Notes under the pieces: generated by a model
The model's database searches: none
Told to the model about the DNA's origin: nothing
What the model saw: the letters and a program-made list of their open reading frames with translations, nothing else
Assembly (NCBI RefSeq): GCF_002007235.1
Contig: NZ_MUHW01000007.1
Location: 62,001 to 126,000, forward strand
DNA from: Oribacterium sp. C9
GTDB taxonomy: Bacteria > Bacillota > Clostridia > Lachnospirales > Lachnospiraceae
Direction of reading: 5' to 3'
Length of the DNA: 64,000 nt
Translations under genes and position numbers: made by a program
Shown: positions 8,091 through 15,424 of the stretch, piece after piece
Layout of the letters: each line of letters begins with the position of its first letter
How positions within the stretch are numbered: position 1 is the stretch's first letter

Positions 8091-8131
8091 AAAGAACCGG
8101 CAGAAATCACACTGATTTCAACCGGTTCTGC
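8091..8131. repeat. Dispersed palindromic repeat, copy 1
   Basis: AAGAACCGG, an inner GAAATCA/TGATTTC pair and CCGGTTCT form a near-perfect inverted repeat. A second copy at 17851-17891 shares most positions, extending through TTTTGCACA/TTCTGCACA. This copy is not next to any gene end: it lies between two divergent genes, which argues against a simple terminator role. Confidence 0.7.
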
Positions 8132-8252
8132 ACAGATTAGACATTTCGGATTAAAGGCTCGCATGAAAAACTTCCATTCAGAAATACATACAAAGCTCTC
8201 TTTCTTTACCTTATATCATAATTGCAACTTTACTATCGAAGATCCTCTTCGT

Positions 8253-8275
8253 AATATGCAATATAGTTGCATATT
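8253..8275. promoter_or_regulatory. Operator palindrome 1 of the COG0523 operon
   Basis: AATATGCAA, five bases, TTGCATATT: a perfect 9-5-9 inverted repeat ending one base before the -35 box. It has the same arms as the palindrome at 8303-8325; their centres are 50 bp apart. Confidence 0.8.
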
Positions 8276-8276
8276 G

Positions 8277-8305
8277 TTGACAAAGCAGCTTCGTCGACTT
8301 ATAAT
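8277..8305 (+). promoter_or_regulatory. Consensus promoter of the COG0523 operon
   Basis: TTGACA (8277-8282), 17 bp, TATAAT (8300-8305): both boxes are perfect. The -10 overlaps the second palindrome, so a bound repressor would block polymerase. A promoter this strong needs a repressor. Confidence 0.9.
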
Positions 8306-8325
8306 ATGCAACCGTATTGCATATT
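8303..8325. promoter_or_regulatory. Operator palindrome 2 of the COG0523 operon
   Basis: AATATGCAA, CCGTA, TTGCATATT, again a perfect 9-5-9 repeat (10-5-10 with flanking T/A). It overlaps the -10 box and presumed transcription start. The regulator is unknown; a Zur-like or other metal-sensing repressor is a reasonable guess from the gene products. Confidence 0.8.
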
Positions 8326-8372
8326 AGTGTTTCAGTTATGATCAACGTGAACTGCGAGAAACGAGGTACATA

Positions 8373-9488
8373 ATGTCAAAAAGAGAAGTTCCGGTAGTAC
8401 TTATCACAGGATATCTTGGATCCGGTAAGACCACATTGATGCAACATCTTTTGATGCAGGAAGAAAGAAAAGTTGCACTTATTGTAAACGATATGGGAAG
8501 CATCAACATAGATGCATCAATATTGGACAAGACCAAAAATCAGGTACAACAGATAGAGATGGTCGAAATGCAGAACGGATGTATTTGCTGTACCCTGAGA
8601 GATGAATTCATGGAAGAGATCGAACGTCTTGCCGAGGATTATAGTATCGATGCTATCTTTGTCGAAGCTTCAGGTATCAGTGAACCTTCATCAATTGCAG
8701 GTGCTTTTGTAAATTATGAAGAATCAACGGACACTAGAGTTTACCTTAAAACAGTGGTATCTGTTGTAGATGCCGATAGAATATACAGAGAATTTCTTCA
8801 TGAATTATCAGAGTCGGACGATGTTGAGGACGGTGATATCATAAATCTCATCATTGATCAGATAGAATTCTGTAATGTCATGTTGCTTAACAAAATAGAT
8901 CTTCTCACTGATTCTGAGCTTCAGGAAGTAAAATCGGCTCTAAGAAATCTTCAGAAGACAGCTGAGATCATAACATGTGTAAATGGTAATGTTGATCTCG
9001 ATAAATTTATTAACAGAGATGATTTTGACTATGATGAAGTATCTGCTTCAAGTACAGTTCAACAAGCTCTGAATGATTGCGATCCAAAGGATTCCAAAGC
9101 ATGTGTTGACGAATATGGTATTTCTTCGTTTGTTTATGAAGAGAAGTCTCCGTTTAACAGAGAAGCTTTCAACAGCTTTGTTGAGAACTACCCCGAAACT
9201 TTGATACGATCCAAAGGATATATTTGGTTTTCCGATGATGAAGAACATATTCAGCTCTTTGAGCAGGCCGGAAGAAATGCTTCTGTTACAGAACTTACAC
9301 CATGGATCTCTGCTTGGCCAAAAGAGGAACTTGACTCACTGATAAAAGATTTTCCTGATATATGTGACGATTGGGATGAACAATACGGTGACAGATTAAA
9401 CCAGGTGGTCTTTATCGGTAAAGGCTTTGAAAAGAAAGAAATAATTAAGCTCCTCAATGAGTGCCTGGAAAAGGAAAAGCGGGCATAG
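8373..9488 (+). CDS. COG0523 (CobW/ZNG-type) G3E GTPase, putative metal chaperone
   Basis: The protein has the P-loop GYLGSGKTT (from residue 13), the COG0523 metal motif CICC (C70, C72, C73), a Walker B-like FVEASGISEP stretch and NKIDL for guanine recognition. A CobW C-terminal domain of about 120 residues follows, with the SKGYIWFSDD and TPWIS-WP segments. COG0523 proteins use GTP to deliver Zn, Co or Fe to client enzymes, and some are induced by zinc shortage. The twin palindromes over its promoter and its coupling to a second COG0523-like gene 3 bp downstream support a metal-starvation operon. The metal and client are inferred only by family. Confidence 0.9.
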   Translation: MSKREVPVVLITGYLGSGKTTLMQHLLMQEERKVALIVNDMGSINIDASILDKTKNQVQQIEMVEMQNGCICCTLRDEFMEEIERLAEDYSIDAIFVEASGISEPSSIAGAFVNYEESTDTRVYLKTVVSVVDADRIYREFLHELSESDDVEDGDIINLIIDQIEFCNVMLLNKIDLLTDSELQEVKSALRNLQKTAEIITCVNGNVDLDKFINRDDFDYDEVSASSTVQQALNDCDPKDSKACVDEYGISSFVYEEKSPFNREAFNSFVENYPETLIRSKGYIWFSDDEEHIQLFEQAGRNASVTELTPWISAWPKEELDSLIKDFPDICDDWDEQYGDRLNQVVFIGKGFEKKEIIKLLNECLEKEKRA

Positions 9489-9491
9489 TAT

Positions 9492-10424
9492 ATGGCAAGA
9501 ATATATTTTATAAATGGATTTCTGGATTCCGGAAAAACAAGCTTTATAAAAGCGCTCCTGTCACGTGAAGATTTTAAAATCAACGGAACTACTCTCCTGC
9601 TTGAATGCGAAGAGGGTGATGAAGAATATGATACACAATTACTGACGGATAATGATGTTGTAAAAATCACGATAGATAACTATGAGGATTTCAATCCCGA
9701 TAACATCATGTCAATTGAGGACAACATACAACCCGAGCGCGTTATTATTGAGTACAATGGCATGTGGAACAGGAAAAACCTTGTTCTTCCATGGCATTGG
9801 GATGAAATAAATGAAGTATGTATCATAGATGCAACAACATTTGAACTATATTCAAGAAATATGAAATCCATGGTAGCTGAACAGGTCAGAAATGCTGGAA
9901 TGACAATCTTCAATCAATGCGATGGACTTACAGATAAATTATCTGTTTTCAACAGAAGCATAAAAGCTATAAATCCCTATTCCGAAATATTTTTTTGCGA
10001 TAATAACGGTACAATGAATCTCGATTTGACAAGAGCTCTCCCATATGATCTTACCAAAGACGAGCTCGACATAATGGATGAAAACTATGCTGCATTTTAT
10101 TTAGATATAATGGACAACGTGGACAGGTATCTGGGAAAGAAAGTACATCTTATCGGTATGGTCATTAAAAAATCTGACGATAATAACGGGTCATGCATTT
10201 TGGGACGTTTTGCAATGATCTGTTGTGCAGAAGATCTGTCCATGTTTGGATTCATATGTAAAATACCTGACGACACTATGCTGAAACCGGATGATTGGAT
10301 AAGGTACTATGGAGTGATTGAAAAAGAATATAATTCAAATTATGATCTATGGTATCCTGTTATTAATATCGAAAACTACGAGAACTGTGAAGTGCCTGAT
10401 AAACCATGGATCGATGTGTTATGA
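9492..10424 (+). CDS. Degenerate COG0523 GTPase fused to a YcgQ/TIGR03943-like C-terminal domain
   Basis: Residues 1 to about 170 form a shortened COG0523-like GTPase with Walker A GFLDSGKTSF, but the CxCC metal motif is absent: the equivalent place reads LLLECEEGDEEYD. A FNQCDGLTDK segment stands in for NKxD. From about residue 210 the sequence (KKVHLIGMVIK, LGRFAMICCAEDLSMFGF, YYGVIEKEY) resembles the OB-like C-terminal domain of YcgQ/TIGR03943 proteins, which work with YcgR-type permeases in metal handling. No permease is adjacent. The 3-bp gap to the preceding GTPase gene implies translational coupling, so the two probably act as a complex. The fusion reading rests on motifs, not a search. 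Confidence 0.75.
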   Translation: MARIYFINGFLDSGKTSFIKALLSREDFKINGTTLLLECEEGDEEYDTQLLTDNDVVKITIDNYEDFNPDNIMSIEDNIQPERVIIEYNGMWNRKNLVLPWHWDEINEVCIIDATTFELYSRNMKSMVAEQVRNAGMTIFNQCDGLTDKLSVFNRSIKAINPYSEIFFCDNNGTMNLDLTRALPYDLTKDELDIMDENYAAFYLDIMDNVDRYLGKKVHLIGMVIKKSDDNNGSCILGRFAMICCAEDLSMFGFICKIPDDTMLKPDDWIRYYGVIEKEYNSNYDLWYPVINIENYENCEVPDKPWIDVL

Positions 10425-10454
10425 TATTTTTAAAGTTCCTATGAATTCCGGCAT

Positions 10455-10623
10455 ACTAAAAAAACTACCAATAAAATCTCAATCAAAGGATAGTGGTTAT
10501 TTCTCCGGACTCAATCAAATATATACCAAGATACTTATCACCCACGATGATATCGATTATTCAACCAGCAATGTCAAACATATCAAGCTTAAGGATTTCC
10601 TGCTCATGGAAACCCTTAAATAA
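10455..10623 (+). pseudogene. Relic of the C-terminus of an AAA+/DUF4143-type ATPase
   Basis: An open frame without a start of its own ends YTKILITHDDIDYST...VKHIKLKDFLLM. The pattern (Y-K-h-h-h-T-x-D ... h-H-I-x-h-x-DFLL) is the usual end of DUF4143-containing AAA+ proteins, which are 400-450 residues; everything upstream is missing and replaced by the end of the COG0523 fusion gene. It is a decayed fragment left by deletion or rearrangement. The identification is from the tail motif only. Confidence 0.5.
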
Positions 10624-10680
10624 AAAAAGGTACCTCTCAAGCACAGAAATCTTAAAAAAGAAATCTATGTTCAGAGGTAC
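10622..10680 (-). terminator. Terminator of the methylthioribose/deoxyribose operon
   Basis: On the minus strand GTACCTCT pairs with AGAGGTAC across a 35-nt AT-rich loop, followed by seven U (10628 to 10622). It is the first terminator-like structure past the stop of the alcohol dehydrogenase at 10800. Confidence 0.65.
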
Positions 10681-10799
10681 TTGCTTATGCTGACAATTGA
10701 TAAACAAATGAAATAAAGTTAGTAAATCTAGAGCTATCTTCTTTTTTCAACTATTTTTGTCGATCTTGAAGTCAAAAGTTGTGACTACAAAATGTTATA

Positions 10800-11966
10800 T
10801 TATAATGCCAATCTCAATACATCTATAATTTTTTCGGCATTTAGTGGATAATAATGTCCTACCGTTGCAGTATCATCTTTAGTTGCGCGTAAAGCCATTT
10901 TCTCAAAATCCGAGTCATCAATAGACAATTCAGAAAGCGTAGTTATTAGCCCTAGCATTTTATAAAAGCGCTCGAATTCATCTACAAGCTTCAAAGTCAT
11001 TTGACTTTCAGTATAGTTCTTATAATCAAATCCATAAAGTCTATTAGATAGTTCTGCTGTTTTATGAGGATGATATATAGCAACATATTTCAAATATGCA
11101 AGCATTACAATAGCCATGCCTTCACCATGAGTGATATTGTATTGCGCACTCAGTTCATGTTCTATACGATGTGATGCCCAATCATCAACTCGTCCTGTAT
11201 TTAACAAGTTATTATGCGCTATTGACGCCAACCATTGTATCTCAGCTCTAGCATCATAGTCATCAGGTTTATTTATAATTCGTTCTCCGTTTAGCATTAA
11301 AGCCTTAATGGCTCCTACTATTAAATAATCAGTAGTATCTACATGTTCTGTGTTTGTATAGTATCTTTCTAGCAGATGGCTTAAAATATCAGATATACCA
11401 CAAGCTGTCTGATACTTTGGCAAAGTTCGAGTGTAAAGCGGATTCATCACTGCGAATTTAGGAATGATTAATTCATGTTCAAATCCAACTTTATGAATTC
11501 CATTTGATACAATTGCAGCATTTGATGTTTCTGAACCAGATGCAGGGATAGTTGAAATTACTCCTATCGGAAGTGCCTTATCTGGTGAACTTTTACCCTC
11601 AAAAAAATCCCATACATCGCCATTATATGGAATGCCAAGAGCAATTGCCTTGGCAGTGTCCACCGAGCTTCCACCACCAACAGCAAGAACAAAGTCAATA
11701 TTACTCTCTTTTCCTTGTTGAATCATTTCTCGTATTAATTCAATCTTAGGATTAGGAACCACTCCACCATTAGCAATTAATTTGATTCCGTTTTTTTTAC
11801 ATATAGACTCTATGTTTCTATATATCCCTAATTCCTTAACAAAATCTCCGCTGTACACCATGATCATTGATTTGACACACATACTTCTAAGTATGGATTC
11901 CACTTTTCCATATGGTTCTTTTCCAAAAATGATTCTGGCAGGATTTATATATTCAAAATCAATCAT
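10800..11966 (-). CDS. Iron-containing alcohol dehydrogenase
   Basis: This 388-residue group III alcohol dehydrogenase has the NAD(P) loop GGGSSVDTAKA and the metal ligands in GISDILSHLLE (D, H) and HRIEHELSAQYNITHGEGMA (two H). It reduces short aldehydes. The open frame reaches 12005, but the ATG at 11966 (MIDFEYINPARIIFG) has AGAAAGGAAG upstream and overlaps the aldolase stop by 8 bp, showing coupling. As last gene of the operon it would reduce the aldehyde released by the aldolase: acetaldehyde to ethanol if the substrate is 5-deoxyribose, or methylthioacetaldehyde to methylthioethanol if it is methylthioribose. That assignment is inferred from context. Confidence 0.9.
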   Translation of the reverse strand: MIDFEYINPARIIFGKEPYGKVESILRSMCVKSMIMVYSGDFVKELGIYRNIESICKKNGIKLIANGGVVPNPKIELIREMIQQGKESNIDFVLAVGGGSSVDTAKAIALGIPYNGDVWDFFEGKSSPDKALPIGVISTIPASGSETSNAAIVSNGIHKVGFEHELIIPKFAVMNPLYTRTLPKYQTACGISDILSHLLERYYTNTEHVDTTDYLIVGAIKALMLNGERIINKPDDYDARAEIQWLASIAHNNLLNTGRVDDWASHRIEHELSAQYNITHGEGMAIVMLAYLKYVAIYHPHKTAELSNRLYGFDYKNYTESQMTLKLVDEFERFYKMLGLITTLSELSIDDSDFEKMALRATKDDTATVGHYYPLNAEKIIDVLRLAL

Positions 11967-12630
11967 AAACAACTTCCTTTCTGTTATGAGGCTGCCCATA
12001 ATCATTAAAGCGTTGCATCACATTCCTCATCTCTGTGTCATCAATAATATTAGGGACACCAACAGCCATTGCCCGCCATTGTATTTCCGCAATCCATTCA
12101 CATTCTCTTGCCAAATTGTAAGCTGATTCAATATCTTTACCGCATGTCACCATGCCATGATTTGCCATTAAACAAGCCCTGCCTTCACCAATTGTATTTG
12201 CAACAGACTGGGCGAGTTCTTCTGTCCCAAATGTTGCATATGGAGCAACCGGAACTTCAGTGGCCCCTGCGTCGGCAAGAATATAATCAACGGCCTTTAT
12301 TGGAAGATTTAATGTAGAAAGAACAATACCATACATAGAATGAGTATGGACGATAGAGCTAATATCGATTTTTTTCTTATAAAGTGCTATATGAAGATTA
12401 TGTTCACTTGAAGGTCTTCTTTTTCCTTCAACAATTTGACCGTCCAATGTCATAATGACAATATCTTCTTGCTTAGTTTCAAAATAGTTAATTCCAGACG
12501 GACTAATTGCCATAAAGCCTGTAAGCGGATCAAAAATACTAATGTTACCGCCAGTTCCACTAGTCAAATGATCGACGGTCATCTTCTTACAATAATCAAC
12601 AATCTGTTGTCTTTCGTATTTCATTAACAT
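11959..12630 (-). CDS. Class II aldolase (5-deoxyribulose/methylthioribulose-1-P aldolase candidate)
   Basis: The 223-residue protein is a FucA/AraD-family Zn aldolase: TSGTGGNIS near the start, SPSGINYFE, the catalytic region RPSSEHNLHIALY with E73-like Glu, and the metal motif VHTHSMYG plus ANHGMVTCG. It would cleave a 1-phospho-ketose into DHAP and an aldehyde. Alone it would be called a fuculose-phosphate aldolase, but its partners here are a methylthioribose-type kinase and isomerase, as in the DHAP shunt (MtnK-MtnA-Ald2) and the 5-deoxyribose salvage clusters. An AAAGGTG site precedes the ATG at 12630, 12 bp after the mutarotase gene. Confidence 0.9.
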   Translation of the reverse strand: MLMKYERQQIVDYCKKMTVDHLTSGTGGNISIFDPLTGFMAISPSGINYFETKQEDIVIMTLDGQIVEGKRRPSSEHNLHIALYKKKIDISSIVHTHSMYGIVLSTLNLPIKAVDYILADAGATEVPVAPYATFGTEELAQSVANTIGEGRACLMANHGMVTCGKDIESAYNLARECEWIAEIQWRAMAVGVPNIIDDTEMRNVMQRFNDYGQPHNRKEVVYD

Positions 12631-12642
12631 TTCTGCACACCT

Positions 12643-13089
12643 TTACCCTTCTTCATTTTCTGTATGCCAAATTCCCTTGCGCAGAATAATGCATCCAAAA
12701 CTCTTTTCTTCCGATGTTTGAACACAGGCAAAAGCGTTTCGTGATTTTTCATAGAATTCATTTCTTTCAACTGCACAAAATTTCGCCTTAGGTTCAAATT
12801 TTTCGATTACTTTTTTAAACTCGCCCCATATCTCCGGAACATAATCAGGATGATCTGTTGATTTCATTAGAATAACTTGCGGTTCAGGTTCATTTACATC
12901 CAATGGTAATAATCTCATTATCGCCTCAAGTAATGCTGAGGCAGATACCCCATCCGCTCTAAGGCATCTTTTGCCAACCGAAGTTGACGGAAAGTTACAA
13001 TCACCCAGTACTATCGTGTCACCATGGCCCATTTCAGCAAGTGTTTTGAGCAAGTCAGGTGATATTTTATTTGATATATTCTTTAGCAT
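12643..13089 (-). CDS. FucU/RbsD-type sugar mutarotase
   Basis: A 148-residue FucU-family protein: MLKNISNKISPDLLKTLAEMGHGD carries the catalytic His of the MGHGD motif, followed by LGDCNFPS, LLEAIMRLLPLD and the C-terminal FAC(V)QTSEEKSFGCIILRKG block with the conserved Tyr/Phe region. FucU interconverts sugar anomers, normally of L-fucose, but no fucose isomerase or kinase gene is present. Placed between the isomerase (7-bp overlap) and the aldolase genes, it most likely equilibrates anomers of methylthioribose or 5-deoxyribose so that the 1-kinase gets its preferred form. This role is an inference. Confidence 0.9.
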   Translation of the reverse strand: MLKNISNKISPDLLKTLAEMGHGDTIVLGDCNFPSTSVGKRCLRADGVSASALLEAIMRLLPLDVNEPEPQVILMKSTDHPDYVPEIWGEFKKVIEKFEPKAKFCAVERNEFYEKSRNAFACVQTSEEKSFGCIILRKGIWHTENEEG

Positions 13090-14150
13090 TTCTTATCCTC
13101 GAAATAACGATGAACTTCTTCCGGTCTATAAGTTCCAATATCTGTTACAATTCCGGTAATGAGTTCAGGCGGCGTTACATCAAAAGCAGGATAGTACCCA
13201 TGGACTCCATCCATTGTTATTCTCTGTCCAAAAGACTCTAAAACTTGTTGTGGATTTCTTTCTTCTATTTCAACACTACTCATATCAGGATGCGCTAAAT
13301 CTGGAGTTCCTGTACAATAATAAGGAATACCAAAATACTTAGCCGCCAAAGCAATCTGAAATGTTCCAACTTTATTAACAACATGTCCATCCATAGTGAT
13401 AACATCAGACGCAGAAGTAAACAAATCTATATGCTTGGCTTTCATTGTGTATGCTGGCATATTATCGGAAATCACGGTAACATCAAATCCCATGTCGCAT
13501 GCAACACTTGCCGTTAGCCTCGATCCTTGATAATAAGGTCTTGTTTCAGCACAATAGACCTTGACATTTTTGCCCAAACGTTTACATTCTCTAAGCATAG
13601 TTCCAACAACCGTACCCGCAAAACATTGGGTCAATATTGTTCCATTATCAGGTATTAAATCTGCAATGTTTTTTCCAATTATCGTGTACCGACGATAATT
13701 GTCATTCATATATCCATAAGCATACTGGAACAATTCATCGACCAATTGTTTTCCTATAATCTCTTCTTTAAGCTTATCTTCCGCAACTTTAACTGCTCCA
13801 TCTACAATACCTTTCATCTGTTCTGACGTTGTAGGACGTGCGTGAGATAAGGTAAATGCAGCATCTTTTAACTTCTGTATAATGATCTGAGGATCAGTCT
13901 CATTTCTAAACTCATATGCAGCCAATACCATTCCCATTGCTGCCGCACTATACGGACCCTCACTCTGTGTGACCATATCTTTAATGGCATTAGCTACGTC
14001 TACATATGAAAAGCATTCCACAAATTCTGTCTTAACAGGATAGACTCTTCTATCCAGAATTCGGACCATTCCATCCTGATACCATGCAACATTTTCAAAT
14101 CTTAGCATGAATGCTAGATCTTCATCTTGTCTGTTATGTAATTCAATCAT
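13083..14150 (-). CDS. mtnA: S-methyl-5-thioribose-1-phosphate isomerase family protein
   Basis: This 355-residue protein belongs to the MtnA/eIF2B-alpha family, which converts 5-methylthioribose-1-P (or 5-deoxyribose-1-P) to the ribulose-1-P form. The active-site Cys lies in ILTQCFAGTV, and a later VITMDGHVVNKVGTFQIA block holds the Asp and the NKxGT phosphate loop. The C-terminal IEERNP segment matches the family. The N-terminal ILDRRVYP replaces the more usual LPDQ-type strand, so it is a diverged member, perhaps closer to the 5-deoxyribose type. It overlaps the kinase gene by 4 bp (ATGA) and the mutarotase gene by 7 bp. Confidence 0.9.
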   Translation of the reverse strand: MIELHNRQDEDLAFMLRFENVAWYQDGMVRILDRRVYPVKTEFVECFSYVDVANAIKDMVTQSEGPYSAAAMGMVLAAYEFRNETDPQIIIQKLKDAAFTLSHARPTTSEQMKGIVDGAVKVAEDKLKEEIIGKQLVDELFQYAYGYMNDNYRRYTIIGKNIADLIPDNGTILTQCFAGTVVGTMLRECKRLGKNVKVYCAETRPYYQGSRLTASVACDMGFDVTVISDNMPAYTMKAKHIDLFTSASDVITMDGHVVNKVGTFQIALAAKYFGIPYYCTGTPDLAHPDMSSVEIEERNPQQVLESFGQRITMDGVHGYYPAFDVTPPELITGIVTDIGTYRPEEVHRYFEDKKC

Positions 14151-15358
14151 TTCTTAGCGGCCTCTTTAAATACTTCTACTACATCAGTTCCATTTCTGTA
14201 ATTACTTCTGCTTAATATGAATTGTATGCCAACATTTACCAACAATTCATCTAACTTTATTCGTTTTTCATGATCTTTTACCGATGTGACTTCTATGACT
14301 TTTGAATCTCCTACCGTACGCCTGATGATCTCAGTTCCGGCATATCCAATAGTATCTGACATGATGGAATCAATATATGACTTTTTGAATTCTTTACTAT
14401 AAAGAGGGAACTTCACACATTCATCAAATTTCTTATTGAACTTATATATCAAAAGATCATAAACATCTCTTATAGCATCCTCAATCCATTTTAGAAATTC
14501 TGTATTTTCAGGTTCTGTTACAAGCTTATTAGCCCATGCGAAGAATAAATTTCCTATTACATTTCCAGTGTCATAACCAATAGGACCATAAAAAGCAAAT
14601 TCAGGATCTATTACTTTTAACCCTTTATCATTTATAAAAATAGATCCAGTATGTAGATCCCCATGAATCAAGGCCTGAGCATTATTCATATAATTGTTCC
14701 TCAGTTTTCCAACTTCAGCCTTTAAGTGTTCGTTCTGATAAAGATTCTTTATAACAAAATCTTCCTCACCTTCAGTGATTATATTTTGATTTTTATAATT
14801 ATAATATGGTTCGGTCAAAACAAGATCTTCTGTGATATCGCAACAATCAACATTTGTAAATAACTGAACCTTCTTTTTTTTCTCATGGCGATCCATAACC
14901 AAATCTGTTGTTGGAAGCATTGTATCAACCATAAAATCAGTTATTTCATCTGCCAATTTAGGGAATATCTTCCCTTTCATAAGTTCTTTTCTCAGATTTT
15001 TATAGTCTGATATATCTTCCATGGTCAATGCACACATTGTTTCGTTATAGTCATAGATCTTTGGAACACTCCCTGGTGCGAGTTCTCCTTCTGTAGCTAA
15101 GATCTCTGCCTCAATCTTATTTCGATGTGTGTCAAATGGACGGCCTGAAGAACGAAGTAATGTATCAGCCTGTTTAACTACAATTGATTTACCTGACGCT
15201 TTATCCCGGACGACAAAAACATAATTTATGTTTCCATCTCCTATTTCATCGGCCTCCAAAGAGGCGTCGCGTTTAAAATAATTAATATTATCTTTAACAT
15301 AATCTATTACAGTATCTTTATTCATTAAAAAATGTTTTGAATATTTTGTATTAGTCAT
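14147..15358 (-). CDS. mtnK: Methylthioribose kinase family protein
   Basis: A 403-residue aminoglycoside-phosphotransferase-fold kinase: the N-lobe IVVKQADTLLRSSGRPF, the catalytic loop ALIHGDLHTGSIFI (about residue 235) and the metal motif VIDPEFAFYGPIGYD. This matches MtnK, which phosphorylates the 1-OH of 5-methylthioribose and in some species of 5-deoxyribose. AGGAGG-type bases lie just before the start. A perfect 11-bp stem-loop separates it from the transporter gene upstream. The cluster contains no nucleosidase, so the free sugar is either imported or made by an MTA/SAH nucleosidase encoded elsewhere. Confidence 0.93.
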   Translation of the reverse strand: MTNTKYSKHFLMNKDTVIDYVKDNINYFKRDASLEADEIGDGNINYVFVVRDKASGKSIVVKQADTLLRSSGRPFDTHRNKIEAEILATEGELAPGSVPKIYDYNETMCALTMEDISDYKNLRKELMKGKIFPKLADEITDFMVDTMLPTTDLVMDRHEKKKKVQLFTNVDCCDITEDLVLTEPYYNYKNQNIITEGEEDFVIKNLYQNEHLKAEVGKLRNNYMNNAQALIHGDLHTGSIFINDKGLKVIDPEFAFYGPIGYDTGNVIGNLFFAWANKLVTEPENTEFLKWIEDAIRDVYDLLIYKFNKKFDECVKFPLYSKEFKKSYIDSIMSDTIGYAGTEIIRRTVGDSKVIEVTSVKDHEKRIKLDELLVNVGIQFILSRSNYRNGTDVVEVFKEAAKK

Positions 15359-15379
15359 ATTGCCTCCTTCAATTATTTA

Positions 15380-15410
15380 GGCTGTAGAGACATTCAGGTT
15401 CTCTACAGCC
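15380..15410 (-). other. Intercistronic stem-loop between transporter and kinase genes
   Basis: GGCTGTAGAGA and TCTCTACAGCC form a perfect 11-bp stem around nine bases, with no U-run. It may protect the downstream or upstream message segment, or allow partial termination. Confidence 0.7.
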
Positions 15411-15424
15411 ATGACGTTTAATCG

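Noticed and set aside
10318-10454. Upstream extension of the DUF4143 relic as a full gene
   Set aside because: This part lies out of frame over the COG0523 fusion gene and its translation is unrelated, so only the tail downstream is meaningful.
11959-13089. Reading aldolase plus FucU as an L-fucose pathway
   Set aside because: No fucose isomerase, fuculokinase or fucose permease is present; the kinase and isomerase are of the methylthioribose type.
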